From positions 124,001 through 188,000 of the forward strand of contig CANPVE010000001.1 in assembly GCA_947581635.1 (NCBI GenBank): a stretch of DNA of 64,000 nucleotides, read 5' to 3'. The position numbers and the translations under genes were made by a program. This stretch comes from an uncultured Clostridia bacterium (GTDB lineage: Bacteria; Bacillota; Clostridia; Oscillospirales; Acutalibacteraceae). The notes below the pieces were generated by a model that searched no databases, was not told where the DNA came from, and saw only the letters and a list, made by a program, of their open reading frames with translations. Of this stretch, positions 35,344-44,745 are shown one piece after another (position 1 is the first letter of the stretch; each line of letters opens with the position of its first letter).

Positions 35344-36564
35344 TTAATTTTGTCTGTAATCAGCAAGAAAATCCCTCAGACTGTCCGCCGCGTATTTAAG
35401 TTCATCGAGCTGTGGCAGATAGACTATGCGGAAATGGTCGGGTGTCTCCCAGTGGAATCCGCCGCCGTGGGTAAGCAGGATTTTCTTTTCGCGGAGGAAA
35501 TCCAGCACAAATTTTTCGTCGTCAGTGATGTTAAATTTCCTGATATCCATTTTTGGGAATATGTAGAACGCGGCCTTTGGCTTAACCGCGCTCATACCCG
35601 GGATATCGTTTATCGCGTTATATATCAGCTCGCGCTGCTCATAAATCCGTCCGCCCGGAGCCAGCAGTTCCTTGCTTGTGTCGGCGTTCTCCAGAGCCGT
35701 GGGAATGAGTGACTGCGCAGGTGCGTTGGAGCAAAGGCGCATGGACGAAAGGAGATTTAACCCCTCTATGTAGCCCCGCACATGAGATTTTTCGCCGCAG
35801 AGAGTCATCCAACCGCAGCGGTATCCGGCTATGAGGTGCGATTTGGAAAGGCCGTTGAAGGTGACGGAAAATATGTCGGGCGCAATGGCGGAAATTGAAG
35901 TGTGCTCCAAACCGTCCATCACAAGGCGGTCGTAAATTTCGTCGGAATAGACGATAATGCCGTTTTCACGAGCAATTTGAGCTATCTCCTCCAGCAGCTC
36001 ACGCGGGTAAAGCGCACCTGTGGGATTGTTCGGATTGATTATAACTAAGCCCTTGGTGCGGGGTGTTATCTTGGAGCGAATGTCGTCCACATCGGGATAC
36101 CAGTCGGCGCTCTCGTCGCATATGTAATGCACCGCCTTGCCGCCTGCCAGCGTGACGGAAGCCGTCCAGAGGGGATAGTCGGGCGCGGGAACAAGAACCT
36201 CGTCACCGCTGTCAAGCAGGCTTTGCATCGACATGGTGATAAGCTCGCTCACACCGTTTCCCGTGTAGATATCGTCGGGAGTGACGCCTGCTATATGCTT
36301 TACGTTAACGCAGTAGTCTGCGATGGCCTGACGCGCAGGGAGCAGACCCTTTGAATCGGAATATCCTTCGGTAGAAGTGAGGTTGTCGGACATCGCTCGA
36401 ATGATCGCGTCGGGGGCGCGGAAACCGAAGGGAGCGGGGTTGCCTATGTTGAGCTTGAGAATCTTTTCTCCTTGGGCAATCATGCGATTGGCTTCGTCCA
36501 TTACAGGACCGCGTATATCATAGCAGACATTATCCAGCTTGTGAGACTTGTTGAATGATTTCAT
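35344..36564 (-). CDS. alaA: Alanine/aspartate-type aminotransferase (AlaA-like)
   Basis: A fold-type I PLP aminotransferase of 406 residues, closest in pattern to AlaA (glutamate-pyruvate aminotransferase). Hallmarks are NIGNPAPFGFRAPDAI at about residue 39, NPNNPTGALYP near 178, YSDEIYDRLV near 206 and the PLP lysine Lys241 in FNGLSKSHLIAGYRCGWM. The N-terminal Gly-Asn-Pro-Ala-Pro-Phe-Gly-Phe run is characteristic of AlaA proteins rather than of AspC. It is transcribed alone on the minus strand from a good promoter, with AAGAGGG just upstream of its ATG. Confidence 0.88.
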   Translation of the reverse strand: MKSFNKSHKLDNVCYDIRGPVMDEANRMIAQGEKILKLNIGNPAPFGFRAPDAIIRAMSDNLTSTEGYSDSKGLLPARQAIADYCVNVKHIAGVTPDDIYTGNGVSELITMSMQSLLDSGDEVLVPAPDYPLWTASVTLAGGKAVHYICDESADWYPDVDDIRSKITPRTKGLVIINPNNPTGALYPRELLEEIAQIARENGIIVYSDEIYDRLVMDGLEHTSISAIAPDIFSVTFNGLSKSHLIAGYRCGWMTLCGEKSHVRGYIEGLNLLSSMRLCSNAPAQSLIPTALENADTSKELLAPGGRIYEQRELIYNAINDIPGMSAVKPKAAFYIFPKMDIRKFNITDDEKFVLDFLREKKILLTHGGGFHWETPDHFRIVYLPQLDELKYAADSLRDFLADYRQN

Positions 36565-36604
36565 TGTAAAATACCCTCTTGGAAAAGTAATTTGTTTGAG
36601 TTCA

Positions 36605-36633
36605 ATAATACCACATTCAATAGATCAAGTCAA
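36605..36633 (-). promoter_or_regulatory. Sigma-A promoter for alaA
   Basis: On the minus strand TTGACT and TATTAT are separated by 17 bases, about 40 bases before the alaA start. Confidence 0.8.
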
Positions 36634-36927
36634 CCAAATAATAAGTCACAATACGGTAATGAATCCGGAAATTGAAATATATGGTGTCTTTTTACATTGG
36701 AAATTAAATTCATGTTCGAAAATCGTAACGATTTTTAACTTTACAAACGAAGCAAAACGATATAGAATAATGTTATTGTAATTGCAGTAATTAAAACAGT
36801 CCAAATATCTCATATAACCGGTTGTTTCGCTTTGGATTGGGTCATAATTTTTGTCGGCCCCGATAAATCAATTCAATGTGTAGTGTAATTTACGGTATTT
36901 GTGTGCAAATTTAGGTATATTTAGCGA
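36634..36927. other. Gene-free divergent region between alaA and proB
   Basis: AT-rich, with no gene or RNA recognised. One interrupted palindrome (AAAATCGT-A-ACGATTTT) lies at 36719-36735; it resembles the palindrome at 34705 in containing GAAAATC and GATTTT arms. Confidence 0.4.
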
Positions 36928-36956
36928 TTGAATTAGCGCCGGTATTTTGATATAAT
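36928..36956 (+). promoter_or_regulatory. Sigma-A promoter for proBA
   Basis: TTGAAT at 36928 and TATAAT at 36951 with a 17-base spacer, about 98 bases before the proB start. Confidence 0.78.
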
Positions 36957-37053
36957 ATTACGAATGAACATTTTGTGTGTTTTACATTTTTGATATTGGA
37001 AAGATATCGAAAAATACAAAACAATATTGACAGATATCCGGAGAGTGAATCAT

Positions 37054-37863
37054 TTGGCAAATATAACAGACGCAAAGCGGATAGTGATAAAAGTTGGCAC
37101 GTCCACCCTTACATACGAAAACGGCAAGCCGAATATCCGCCGCATAGACCATCTCTGTCGCGTCATAAGCGATTTGTGTAATTCCGGCAGAGAGATAGTT
37201 CTCGTCACATCGGGTGCGCTGGGCGTGGGTGTTGGCAAGCTCGGAATTTCCGAACGTCCGAAGGACGTCGCGGGCAGGCAGGCCATGGCTGCGGTCGGTC
37301 AGTGCGAGCTTATGTTTCTTTACGACAAAATTTTTTCAGAGTACGGAATGAACGTGGCACAGGTTCTTCTTACCCGTTACGACGTGGAGAACCAGCACCA
37401 CAAAGACAATGTGATAGAGTGTATTTCGGCGCTGCTAAATATGTCAATAATACCTATAGTAAACGAGAACGACACGGTAGCAATCGATGAACTCACGGGA
37501 AATAACATCGGCGATAATGACAATCTTTCCGCAATAGTGGCAAACATGGTGGGTGCGCAGGCTCTTGTTATGATAACCGATATCAACGGGCTTTACGACC
37601 GCGACCCGCGCGACGACGATTCCGCCGTACAAATACCCGTAGTTCTGGAGATTACCGACGCGCTCAAAGAAATGGCGGGCGGTTCCGGTTCCAAGCGCGG
37701 CACGGGCGGAATGGTTACTAAATTGCAGGCGGCGGAGTTTGCCTGCGGCGCGGGAATTGACACTTACATAGTGAGCGACGATCCGAATAATTTGTACTAC
37801 CTTGTAGACGGCAAAATCACGGGAACACATTTCGTGCCTGTGCGCACAGGCGCGAAGAGTTAA
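37054..37863 (+). CDS. proB: Glutamate 5-kinase, short form without PUA domain
   Basis: ProB phosphorylates glutamate in the first step of proline synthesis. The amino acid kinase fold is complete in 269 residues: RIVIKVGTSTLTYENGKPN at the N-terminus, LVTSGALGVGVGKLGI, VNENDTVAIDE, and GTGGMVTKLQAAEFACGAGI near the C-terminus. The C-terminal PUA domain of E. coli ProB is absent, as in many Firmicutes. The start is TTG with GGAGAG 9 bases upstream; a TTG at 37027 is the other option. proA follows 59 bases later. Confidence 0.96.
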   Translation: MANITDAKRIVIKVGTSTLTYENGKPNIRRIDHLCRVISDLCNSGREIVLVTSGALGVGVGKLGISERPKDVAGRQAMAAVGQCELMFLYDKIFSEYGMNVAQVLLTRYDVENQHHKDNVIECISALLNMSIIPIVNENDTVAIDELTGNNIGDNDNLSAIVANMVGAQALVMITDINGLYDRDPRDDDSAVQIPVVLEITDALKEMAGGSGSKRGTGGMVTKLQAAEFACGAGIDTYIVSDDPNNLYYLVDGKITGTHFVPVRTGAKS

Positions 37864-37922
37864 AAACGCCTGACATACTCTGATAGTTTAAAAACAAGAT
37901 TTGTTTTGGGAGGAACGACAGC

Positions 37923-39167
37923 ATGAAGCTTGAGATTATGGGAGAGAAAGCCGTCAGCGCCGAGAGAATACTCGGAACGGCCGACACGAATTTAAAGAAC
38001 AAGGCGCTGGAGGCCATGGCGGCAGCGTTGATTGAAAGGACCGACGATATCATCGCAGCCAATGCAAAAGATATGGACAGCGCCGCAAAACAAGGCATGA
38101 AAGACAGTATGCTTGACCGCCTTCGCCTTACGCCCGAGAGAATAGAGGGCATGGCGGACGGAATCCGCCAAGTGGCGGCCCTTGCCGACCCGATAGGAGA
38201 GGTAATAGAGGGAAGCGTTCGTCCCAACGGCATGAGAATACGCAAAGTGCGCGTCCCGCTCGGCGTGGTGGGAATAATTTATGAGGCTCGTCCAAACGTC
38301 ACCTCCGACGCGGCCGCGCTTTGCCTGAAATCCGGAAATGTCTGTATACTGCGCGGCGGCAAGGAAGCTATCTGCTCCAATATGGCTATTGCCGATGTCC
38401 TCCGCGAGGCGGTGAAGTTGGCCGGACTGCCAGCCGACTGCATTCAGCTTGTGGGCGATACCTCTCGCAGAGTGGCCAGCCAGATGATGAAGCTCAATGA
38501 GTATATAGACGTGCTGATACCCAGGGGGGGAGCAGGTCTGATTAAAGCGGTGATGGAGAATTCAACCGTACCCGTCATAGAGACAGGGGTTGGCAATTGT
38601 CATGTTTACGTTGACAAAACGGCCGACATAGATATGGCGGCGAATATAATATTCAACGCCAAAACCTCCCGTCCGAGCGTATGCAATGCGATCGAAACCA
38701 TTCTGGTGCATAAGGATATCGCGCCGCAGGCTCTCCCGGCAATCAAGGCGAGACTTGACGAGAAAAATGTGGAAATCAGAGGCTGTGACCGCACTGCGGA
38801 GATTCTTGGTCCCTGTGTCGTGCCGGTTTCAGAGCAGGATTACGCCGTGGAATTTCTCGACTACGTACTTGCGTGCAGGGTTGTGGATTCCATAGACGCG
38901 GCGATCGATCATATAGCCAAGTACTCCACCGGACACAGCGAGTGCATAGTGACATCAGACTACTTTTGCGCCGAGAAATTTACCGCGGCGGTGGACAGCG
39001 CTGCGGTTTACGTCAACTGTTCCACGCGGTTCACCGACGGGGGCGAATTCGGGCTGGGCGCAGAGATAGGCATATCCACTCAGAAACTCCACGCGCGCGG
39101 TCCCATGGGCATAAGGCAGCTTACAAGCTCCAAATTTATCATTCAGGGAGACGGGCAAATCAGATAA
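37923..39167 (+). CDS. proA: Gamma-glutamyl phosphate reductase
   Basis: ProA reduces glutamyl phosphate to glutamate semialdehyde with NADPH. Typical segments are VPLGVVGIIYEARPNVTSDA, LCLKSGNVCILRGGKEA, the catalytic Cys in NAKTSRPSVCNAIETIL, and FTDGGEFGLGAEIGIST near the C-terminus. The length of 414 residues is normal. GGGAGGA lies about 10 bases before the ATG. With proB it covers the two committed steps; proC is not in the window. Confidence 0.97.
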   Translation: MKLEIMGEKAVSAERILGTADTNLKNKALEAMAAALIERTDDIIAANAKDMDSAAKQGMKDSMLDRLRLTPERIEGMADGIRQVAALADPIGEVIEGSVRPNGMRIRKVRVPLGVVGIIYEARPNVTSDAAALCLKSGNVCILRGGKEAICSNMAIADVLREAVKLAGLPADCIQLVGDTSRRVASQMMKLNEYIDVLIPRGGAGLIKAVMENSTVPVIETGVGNCHVYVDKTADIDMAANIIFNAKTSRPSVCNAIETILVHKDIAPQALPAIKARLDEKNVEIRGCDRTAEILGPCVVPVSEQDYAVEFLDYVLACRVVDSIDAAIDHIAKYSTGHSECIVTSDYFCAEKFTAAVDSAAVYVNCSTRFTDGGEFGLGAEIGISTQKLHARGPMGIRQLTSSKFIIQGDGQIR

Positions 39168-39224
39168 ATCTAATAAAAGGCAAGACAATTTAAAGATAAT
39201 CAAAAACAGGGGGAATGACTTTCC

Positions 39225-42191
39225 GTGGCAAGCAACAATAATCACAATAACAATAATCAGCCGCGCCGCAAAAGAAACAAGAAACCTGTAAAGCGTTACA
39301 GCGAAGAGTACAATAACCGCCCGAATCCCTACACAGGATATTCATCGGACGGAAATTATCACCCCGAGGCGAAGAAGCGCTCGATTGAAAAAAATCACAC
39401 TGTGAGGACGTCTGAATCGGGGACATCCGCAAGTACGGATAGTAATGCATCTGACCGGAATTATGATTACAGCCGATCCGCGATGACTGACGCCGTATGG
39501 CCGCCGCCAAGCGAGTCTCGGCCGAAATCCGATCCCGAGTCCGCGCCGGCTGAGGCAAATAAATTTGCGTCTGCGCGTTCTGATTCCGCACGTGAGCCGC
39601 AAAAGCCGGCGGAGAAATACGGAGAAGAAGAGGTACAACATGATTCCGGCGATATCGCCGATCTGGAGGAGACGGCGGCCAAGCTCGAAAATAAGGCGGG
39701 TTCGCCCAATTCAAACGGCACGTCACACCGAAAGAGCGGGAGCCATCGAAAAAAACACACCAACAGGCAGTACAGCGAAGCGGACAGAAGGGCTAAGATG
39801 GAGGCCAAAAGGGCGGCTGTCGATAAAATAGCTCAAGGTGTGGAGGCACATTCAGTGTCGGAGCAGATGATAGACGACATATCCAATATGTCAAAGGTAA
39901 TAGAGGGTATGTCAAAAGAAGAAAACGCCAAGAGGGCGGGGCAGAGCGATAACGGCGGCGGAGTAAATTGGGAAGAAATTTATGACGCGGCGTTTCCTCC
40001 GAAGGAACAGGAGCCGATTAAGGAAGAAAAAAAATCCAGAACTAAAAAGCGAAGGATTGAATTTGATGAGGTTTCGGAGCAGAGCGAGCCAATGCCGGTC
40101 AAGCCAGTTGTGCTGGGTGAGGACGAGGCTCTCCCATATGATTTGATAGTGGAAGAAAACGCGCGTGAGGCGGAGGAAGCAAAGGCAAGAGCCGAAGCCT
40201 CCGCAGACACGCCCGCTCAGAATTTACAGCAGGAGGCCGGTTCCTTTAAGAATCCGCCGCTCGCCCCTTCGGATCTCATACCCGTGCTGGATTTCGAGAA
40301 ACCTGCAAACGGCGCGGAGGCTGCCGGAGCGGATAGTGATGAAGAAACCGAAAAGACAGCGGATGCTGCGGACTCTGAGGAAGATTCCGTCGGAGCGGGT
40401 CAAGACACAATAGACGACGTTTCGGGCGGCGTTTCAATTGAGGAGATCATCGGCGCCATAGAACGGGAAAAGCTTGAGGCATCTAAAGAGGCGGCTTCGG
40501 CTGTGTTTGCCGCCGGACTGCCGGATTTCGCATTAGGAGACATGAATTTTGAAACCGACAAATCCGAGGGGTGGCATGAAATAGCGCCTCCCCCCTTGGA
40601 AGACACCGATTCTCAGACGGAGCAGGGAAAATCGGAGCATCCGAAAGAGGACGACAGTGTCAGTTTGCTGTCGGAGAGGTTAATGCAATCCTACATGGAA
40701 CTGGAGGATCAGCCGCTGGAGTATATTCCCGATGACGGCACAGACCAAGACTTTACCGAACAATTCGGCATAGGAGCGGAGCCTACTGAAACCGTGGATT
40801 TAAACCGATTCTTTGAGCCGACAGAAGTTGTCGAGCCTACAGAGGTTGATGTTGAGGTTACAGTCGTGCCAGAGGAGACCATTGCTGAAACTTCGGGGTC
40901 CGTGGAGTCCTTAGAGCCTGAAAAGCCGTCCGATACCGTTGCCGTGGATATTGATATCTCTGAAATAGAAGATGACATTTTCGCTGAAACAGACATATCA
41001 AATCTTGAAGAAGAAAATATCGCCGAGGAGACAGCTGACGATTCGAGCGAAGACGCCGTCAAGGAAAAGATCGAAAAGCTGGTAGAGGCGGCGGAACTCG
41101 CCGAGGTACTCAGGCAGGAAAGCGAGGATTCATCTGCCACGGGTGTGCAGTCGAACGACGACGTTGACATATTCAGCGTTGTGGTACCTGCTGAAGGCGA
41201 TTCTCAAAATGAGTTCGAGCAGACGGTGATTGCCTCTGAGGAAGAGGTAATAAGGGAATATCAGCCGCACAAAAACGCAGAGCGGCACAAGGACGACAAT
41301 GTGTTCGAGTCGGTGCTTATCGTTGATGACAGCCGTGGTGTGGTTGACAGTGAAGCGGCGCAGAAGCAGGACGATACGCAGTTCTTACATTCGGTGGCTG
41401 TGGAGAATCCCACAGCGGTGTTTCAACTGCCTGACGATCCGATACTGTTGCCCCCGGACATGGACGACACAGATTTCAGAGAGCATTGGCTTGACGAAGA
41501 CGAGGACGGTGACGAAATGGCAACACGAACCAAGCGCGCCCGCCGCAGGATATCGGCGTTTATTGGCGGCGTGGCCATACTGTTCGTAGTTATGGTGGTT
41601 GTGAGTGTGCTGAGCACCGTTGTTACGGGCTTCAGCAATATAGGCAGCACCAACGAAAAGAAGCTGGAATACAGTGAGTTTATAACACCGGTTGTGATGA
41701 ATGACCCCGCTCCCTTTGAGACCATTGATAAGGCAGATAACCAAATGTTGCTTGAAAGCTCTATTTGGCGCGTCTTGGGTGAGATGAGTGCAACGGAGGA
41801 TTATGAATACACCTATGATGCCACGAGGAAAATAGTTATTTCGGCCGATGACGTGGCAAAGGCCGGGCGTCAACTCTTCGGCAGTGAAGTTGAGCTCAAT
41901 ATGAATGTACTGAGTGAATCCGACGGAAGTGCGATTTATTACTACGACAGCGTAGACAACAGCTTTCACATATCTACAGGGGGAGTGCTTGGTCCGTCAC
42001 CTGTAATAACCAAGATGGCGCAGAAGAGCGACTATGTGTCGCTTGTCGTGGGCTATGTCGATGGAGACGAGATGTCGCTTACCTCGTCGGACGATGAAGT
42101 TGAATGCTATAAATATATGGAGTATGTATTGGCGCTGAACCCTGACCAATCCTATTATATCCAGAGCATAAGAGACTATGTAGAGGAATAA
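39225..42191 (+). CDS. Large acidic, low-complexity bitopic membrane protein (988 residues)
   Basis: I do not recognise this family. The first ~770 residues look largely disordered: a short Asn-rich, basic start (NNNHNNNNQPRRKRNKKPVK), then long Glu/Asp/Ser/Ala stretches with several near-repeats such as PTEVVEPTEV. One membrane helix (about 776-800, FIGGVAILFVVMVVVSVLS) follows a basic RTKRARRR stop-transfer signal. The last ~185 residues form a compact domain (MSATEDYEYTYDATRKIVIS, then FHISTGGVLGPSPV) that is probably outside the cell. By charge the acidic region would lie inside. The start is GTG with AGGGGG upstream. It follows proA by 57 bases. Confidence 0.8.
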   Translation: MASNNNHNNNNQPRRKRNKKPVKRYSEEYNNRPNPYTGYSSDGNYHPEAKKRSIEKNHTVRTSESGTSASTDSNASDRNYDYSRSAMTDAVWPPPSESRPKSDPESAPAEANKFASARSDSAREPQKPAEKYGEEEVQHDSGDIADLEETAAKLENKAGSPNSNGTSHRKSGSHRKKHTNRQYSEADRRAKMEAKRAAVDKIAQGVEAHSVSEQMIDDISNMSKVIEGMSKEENAKRAGQSDNGGGVNWEEIYDAAFPPKEQEPIKEEKKSRTKKRRIEFDEVSEQSEPMPVKPVVLGEDEALPYDLIVEENAREAEEAKARAEASADTPAQNLQQEAGSFKNPPLAPSDLIPVLDFEKPANGAEAAGADSDEETEKTADAADSEEDSVGAGQDTIDDVSGGVSIEEIIGAIEREKLEASKEAASAVFAAGLPDFALGDMNFETDKSEGWHEIAPPPLEDTDSQTEQGKSEHPKEDDSVSLLSERLMQSYMELEDQPLEYIPDDGTDQDFTEQFGIGAEPTETVDLNRFFEPTEVVEPTEVDVEVTVVPEETIAETSGSVESLEPEKPSDTVAVDIDISEIEDDIFAETDISNLEEENIAEETADDSSEDAVKEKIEKLVEAAELAEVLRQESEDSSATGVQSNDDVDIFSVVVPAEGDSQNEFEQTVIASEEEVIREYQPHKNAERHKDDNVFESVLIVDDSRGVVDSEAAQKQDDTQFLHSVAVENPTAVFQLPDDPILLPPDMDDTDFREHWLDEDEDGDEMATRTKRARRRISAFIGGVAILFVVMVVVSVLSTVVTGFSNIGSTNEKKLEYSEFITPVVMNDPAPFETIDKADNQMLLESSIWRVLGEMSATEDYEYTYDATRKIVISADDVAKAGRQLFGSEVELNMNVLSESDGSAIYYYDSVDNSFHISTGGVLGPSPVITKMAQKSDYVSLVVGYVDGDEMSLTSSDDEVECYKYMEYVLALNPDQSYYIQSIRDYVEE

Positions 42192-42210
42192 CTTTCCATG
42201 TCACATAACA

Positions 42211-42272
42211 AAAGCCGAAATGCGCCGCACCTTTTAACGATGCGTTCATGCATTCGGCTTTGTTTTTATTTT
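42211..42272 (+). terminator. Intrinsic terminator after the acidic membrane protein gene
   Basis: AAAGCCGAAATGC pairs with GCATTCGGCTTT with one bulged A across a long loop, followed by TGTTTTTATTTTT. Confidence 0.82.
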
Positions 42273-42331
42273 TATTTTTTCTTCGGCTGGCACGACAGAC
42301 GAAAATAAACCCTGATAAAAGGATAAATGAT

Positions 42332-43477
42332 ATGATGAATAAGATGATTGGATTATTGAAAAAGGAGCCAATGCTGACGGTATCGGTGTTGGCTGCGTTA
42401 ATTGCCATGTTTATCACCCCTCCATCAGCAAGCCTGATTTCACATATTGATTTCAGGACGCTCGGCACTCTCTTTATGATGCTGACTGTGCTTGAAGGGT
42501 TCAAAAAGGAAAACATTTTCCGACCCATCTTGAAGCTTGCGGGAAGTATCGGTTCCATGGCGGGACTGTCGCTGTTCCTGGTGTTTTCGGTGTTTTTCTC
42601 ATCAATGTTTGTGACAAACGATGTATCATTGATAATTTTTGTTCCGATCACTATAATTCTGTTCCGAGCCGGAGAAAAAGAAAAATATATACTTCCCATA
42701 ATCACCATGGAAAATATCGCCGCCGTAAGGGGATCTCTGCTGACGCCCTTTGGAAGTCCGCAGAACCTTTTTATCTACGGTCAGTCGGGTGTGTCTGCGG
42801 GCAGATTTATCTTGTATATGCTGCCTATCTGGATTATTTCGGCAGTTTTGCTCGCCTTATTCGTAGTGTTTCTGTACCGAAAGAATATAAGGGAGCGGAC
42901 AAGCATATGCGATTCTTCCTTTGTTGGCGAATGGCCCAAAGAGAGGAATGCACACAGGATAGGCTATATCTGCATATTTGCTGTTGTGATCTGGACTATA
43001 GTAAGCAGGACAAACCTATGGCCATATATTGCGGCGGCGGTAGCGGTAGCGGTTTTCTGCATCGATAGAAAAATTCTGCTCAAAACCGACTACGTGCTGC
43101 TGCTTACCTTCTTTTGTTTTTTCATTTTCTCATCGTCCATCGCTTCAAATGAGAAAATATCCGAATTTTTGAGCGGAGCCGTCGCAAATCGCGAATACGC
43201 TTGGGGAATACTCCTCAGCCAGCTTATATCGAATGTCCCTGCGTCCATAGTGCTCTACCAATTCGCGGAAAACCGAGGCGCGTTGCTGTACGGTCTAGAT
43301 TCGGCAGGACTGTGTACTATAATAGGCTCTTTGGCGTCGGTTATTAATTACCGAATTTATATCAGAGAATACCCGGGAAACGGCGCTAAATTTATCAAAG
43401 TTTTTACCCTGATAAGTCTGGCCTTTTTCGCTCTGGTTGTTGTGCCGGGTTATCTCATCAGCCTGTCGCCGTTGTAA
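42332..43477 (+). CDS. Anion/citrate-type permease (ArsB/NhaD superfamily)
   Basis: A polytopic inner-membrane protein of 381 residues with about 10 hydrophobic helices, of the SLC13/CitMHS-like ion transporter superfamily. The re-entrant signature region is visible in the first half (SMFVTNDVSLIIFVPITIIL, then ENIAAVRGSLLTPFGSPQNL) and repeated in the second half (LLSQLISNVPASIVLYQFAE), the inverted-repeat layout of this superfamily. The ion carried cannot be told. AAAAGGA lies 8 bases before the ATG at 42332; the frame is open farther upstream through the terminator region, which is unlikely to be coding. Confidence 0.83.
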   Translation: MMNKMIGLLKKEPMLTVSVLAALIAMFITPPSASLISHIDFRTLGTLFMMLTVLEGFKKENIFRPILKLAGSIGSMAGLSLFLVFSVFFSSMFVTNDVSLIIFVPITIILFRAGEKEKYILPIITMENIAAVRGSLLTPFGSPQNLFIYGQSGVSAGRFILYMLPIWIISAVLLALFVVFLYRKNIRERTSICDSSFVGEWPKERNAHRIGYICIFAVVIWTIVSRTNLWPYIAAAVAVAVFCIDRKILLKTDYVLLLTFFCFFIFSSSIASNEKISEFLSGAVANREYAWGILLSQLISNVPASIVLYQFAENRGALLYGLDSAGLCTIIGSLASVINYRIYIREYPGNGAKFIKVFTLISLAFFALVVVPGYLISLSPL

Positions 43478-43612
43478 TACTTTTGTAATTTTTTCCGAAA
43501 CTGTTTTTTTGTTGCCCAACCTGTAGACGCCCTGAGCAGTTTAATTATTTGTATATCACAAAGCGGCTGTAGGAAAATAAAGAATTGTCAGAATTTATTT
43601 TTCACATATTTT

Positions 43613-43664
43613 ATGCCCTGTATACCTGAATTACGTCACAACGCAGTTCGGGTATACAGGGCAT
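43613..43664. terminator. Long hairpin between convergent permease and LicD genes
   Basis: ATGCCCTGTATACCTGAA and TTCGGGTATACAGGGCAT pair over 18 bp with one wobble. The T-tract on the plus side is weak (CGTTATTT) and there is none on the minus side, so it may block readthrough from both genes rather than act as a textbook terminator. Confidence 0.65.
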
Positions 43665-43677
43665 CGTTATTTAGACT

Positions 43678-44514
43678 TTAATTTCCGATAAACGGGGTTT
43701 TCAGGTCACACTCAACAAAGTTATGGTGAGTGACTTGCTGTTCGATTGGCGGAAGTTTTCTCCAGTCTCCGTACAGGTGGGTTAGGTATTCGTCATAGTG
43801 TTCTACTCCGAAAACCTCTATATTTTCAAATTTGTACAGAGTGGGAGTACCCATGATTCGTGTCTCCATAATCTCCCTAAAACGCCACGCCCCAAGCATA
43901 TTCCCACCGTACTTGCATTTATCGAAGTCGTGTTCTTTGCATATATCATGGATTTTAAGCCGCAGCTTATTGTTGTCGATTATAAAATTGGGAATCGCAT
44001 GAGCGGCACAGGCCACGGCTCTTTTATAAAGATTTTTTTGGGGATCGATTGCCATCACCCGCGTCATGTATAATCTGAAAAGATAGTCTAACTTTTTGAA
44101 ATTCTTTTTGCTCTCGTCAAGGGTATTACCCGCACCATCGAGTGGGAATATGTCGATAAAGATGCCCCGCTTGATGTTTATGCGGGCGTGTTCCACCAAT
44201 GTTGTAGTGGTATCATACAATTTAGAACAGGTGTATATAAAATTTCGATCGTCGCTGTGAGGGGTTTCCAATACATACCGCTGATCTGTTCTTTTGGATA
44301 AAAGCGCAGCAAGTCTCTCATAGTCCTTTCGTGGGATTCCCACGTCAATATCGTCGTCCCATGGAATGAACCCCTGATGTCTGGCTGCTCCAAGCATTGT
44401 TCCGCCGATTACATAATAGCGAATGTCATTTTCCATGCAGAACCGGTGGAACCAATTCATCATTTGTACGAGTATCCCCTGAATTTCCGCATTGAATTGT
44501 TCGTTTGTCTCCAT
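43678..44514 (-). CDS. LicD-family nucleotidyltransferase/phosphotransferase
   Basis: LicD proteins transfer phosphocholine or similar groups onto cell-surface polymers. The signature is IGGTMLGAARHQGFIPWDDD followed by IDVGIPRKDYERL near residue 45, which holds the metal-binding Asp residues. Downstream are SKLYDTTTTLVEHARINIKR and IFIDIFPLDGAG. The length of 278 residues fits the family. The start ATG has AAAGGGGA about 14 bases upstream. It is transcribed leftwards, downstream of the LRR protein gene on the same strand; no choline-uptake or capsule cluster is nearby, so its acceptor is open. Confidence 0.9.
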   Translation of the reverse strand: METNEQFNAEIQGILVQMMNWFHRFCMENDIRYYVIGGTMLGAARHQGFIPWDDDIDVGIPRKDYERLAALLSKRTDQRYVLETPHSDDRNFIYTCSKLYDTTTTLVEHARINIKRGIFIDIFPLDGAGNTLDESKKNFKKLDYLFRLYMTRVMAIDPQKNLYKRAVACAAHAIPNFIIDNNKLRLKIHDICKEHDFDKCKYGGNMLGAWRFREIMETRIMGTPTLYKFENIEVFGVEHYDEYLTHLYGDWRKLPPIEQQVTHHNFVECDLKTPFIGN

Positions 44515-44745
44515 GGTAATTTAACATTCCCCTTTACGGTGTATAACGCACAGCGCACAGCGGTTGACTTTTGAGAAAGCTTTTGTAAAGCCTTTGAATA
44601 ATTTACATAAGACTATAATGACACAAATTATAAAACAACAAGGAAATATATCTGAAATTCGGCGTAACAGAGGCAAGGTGAACAGAACATCAAACAAAGG
44701 GACAAATTTTCTTAAGACCTGAGCCATTTAAATTTGCCGAAAATC

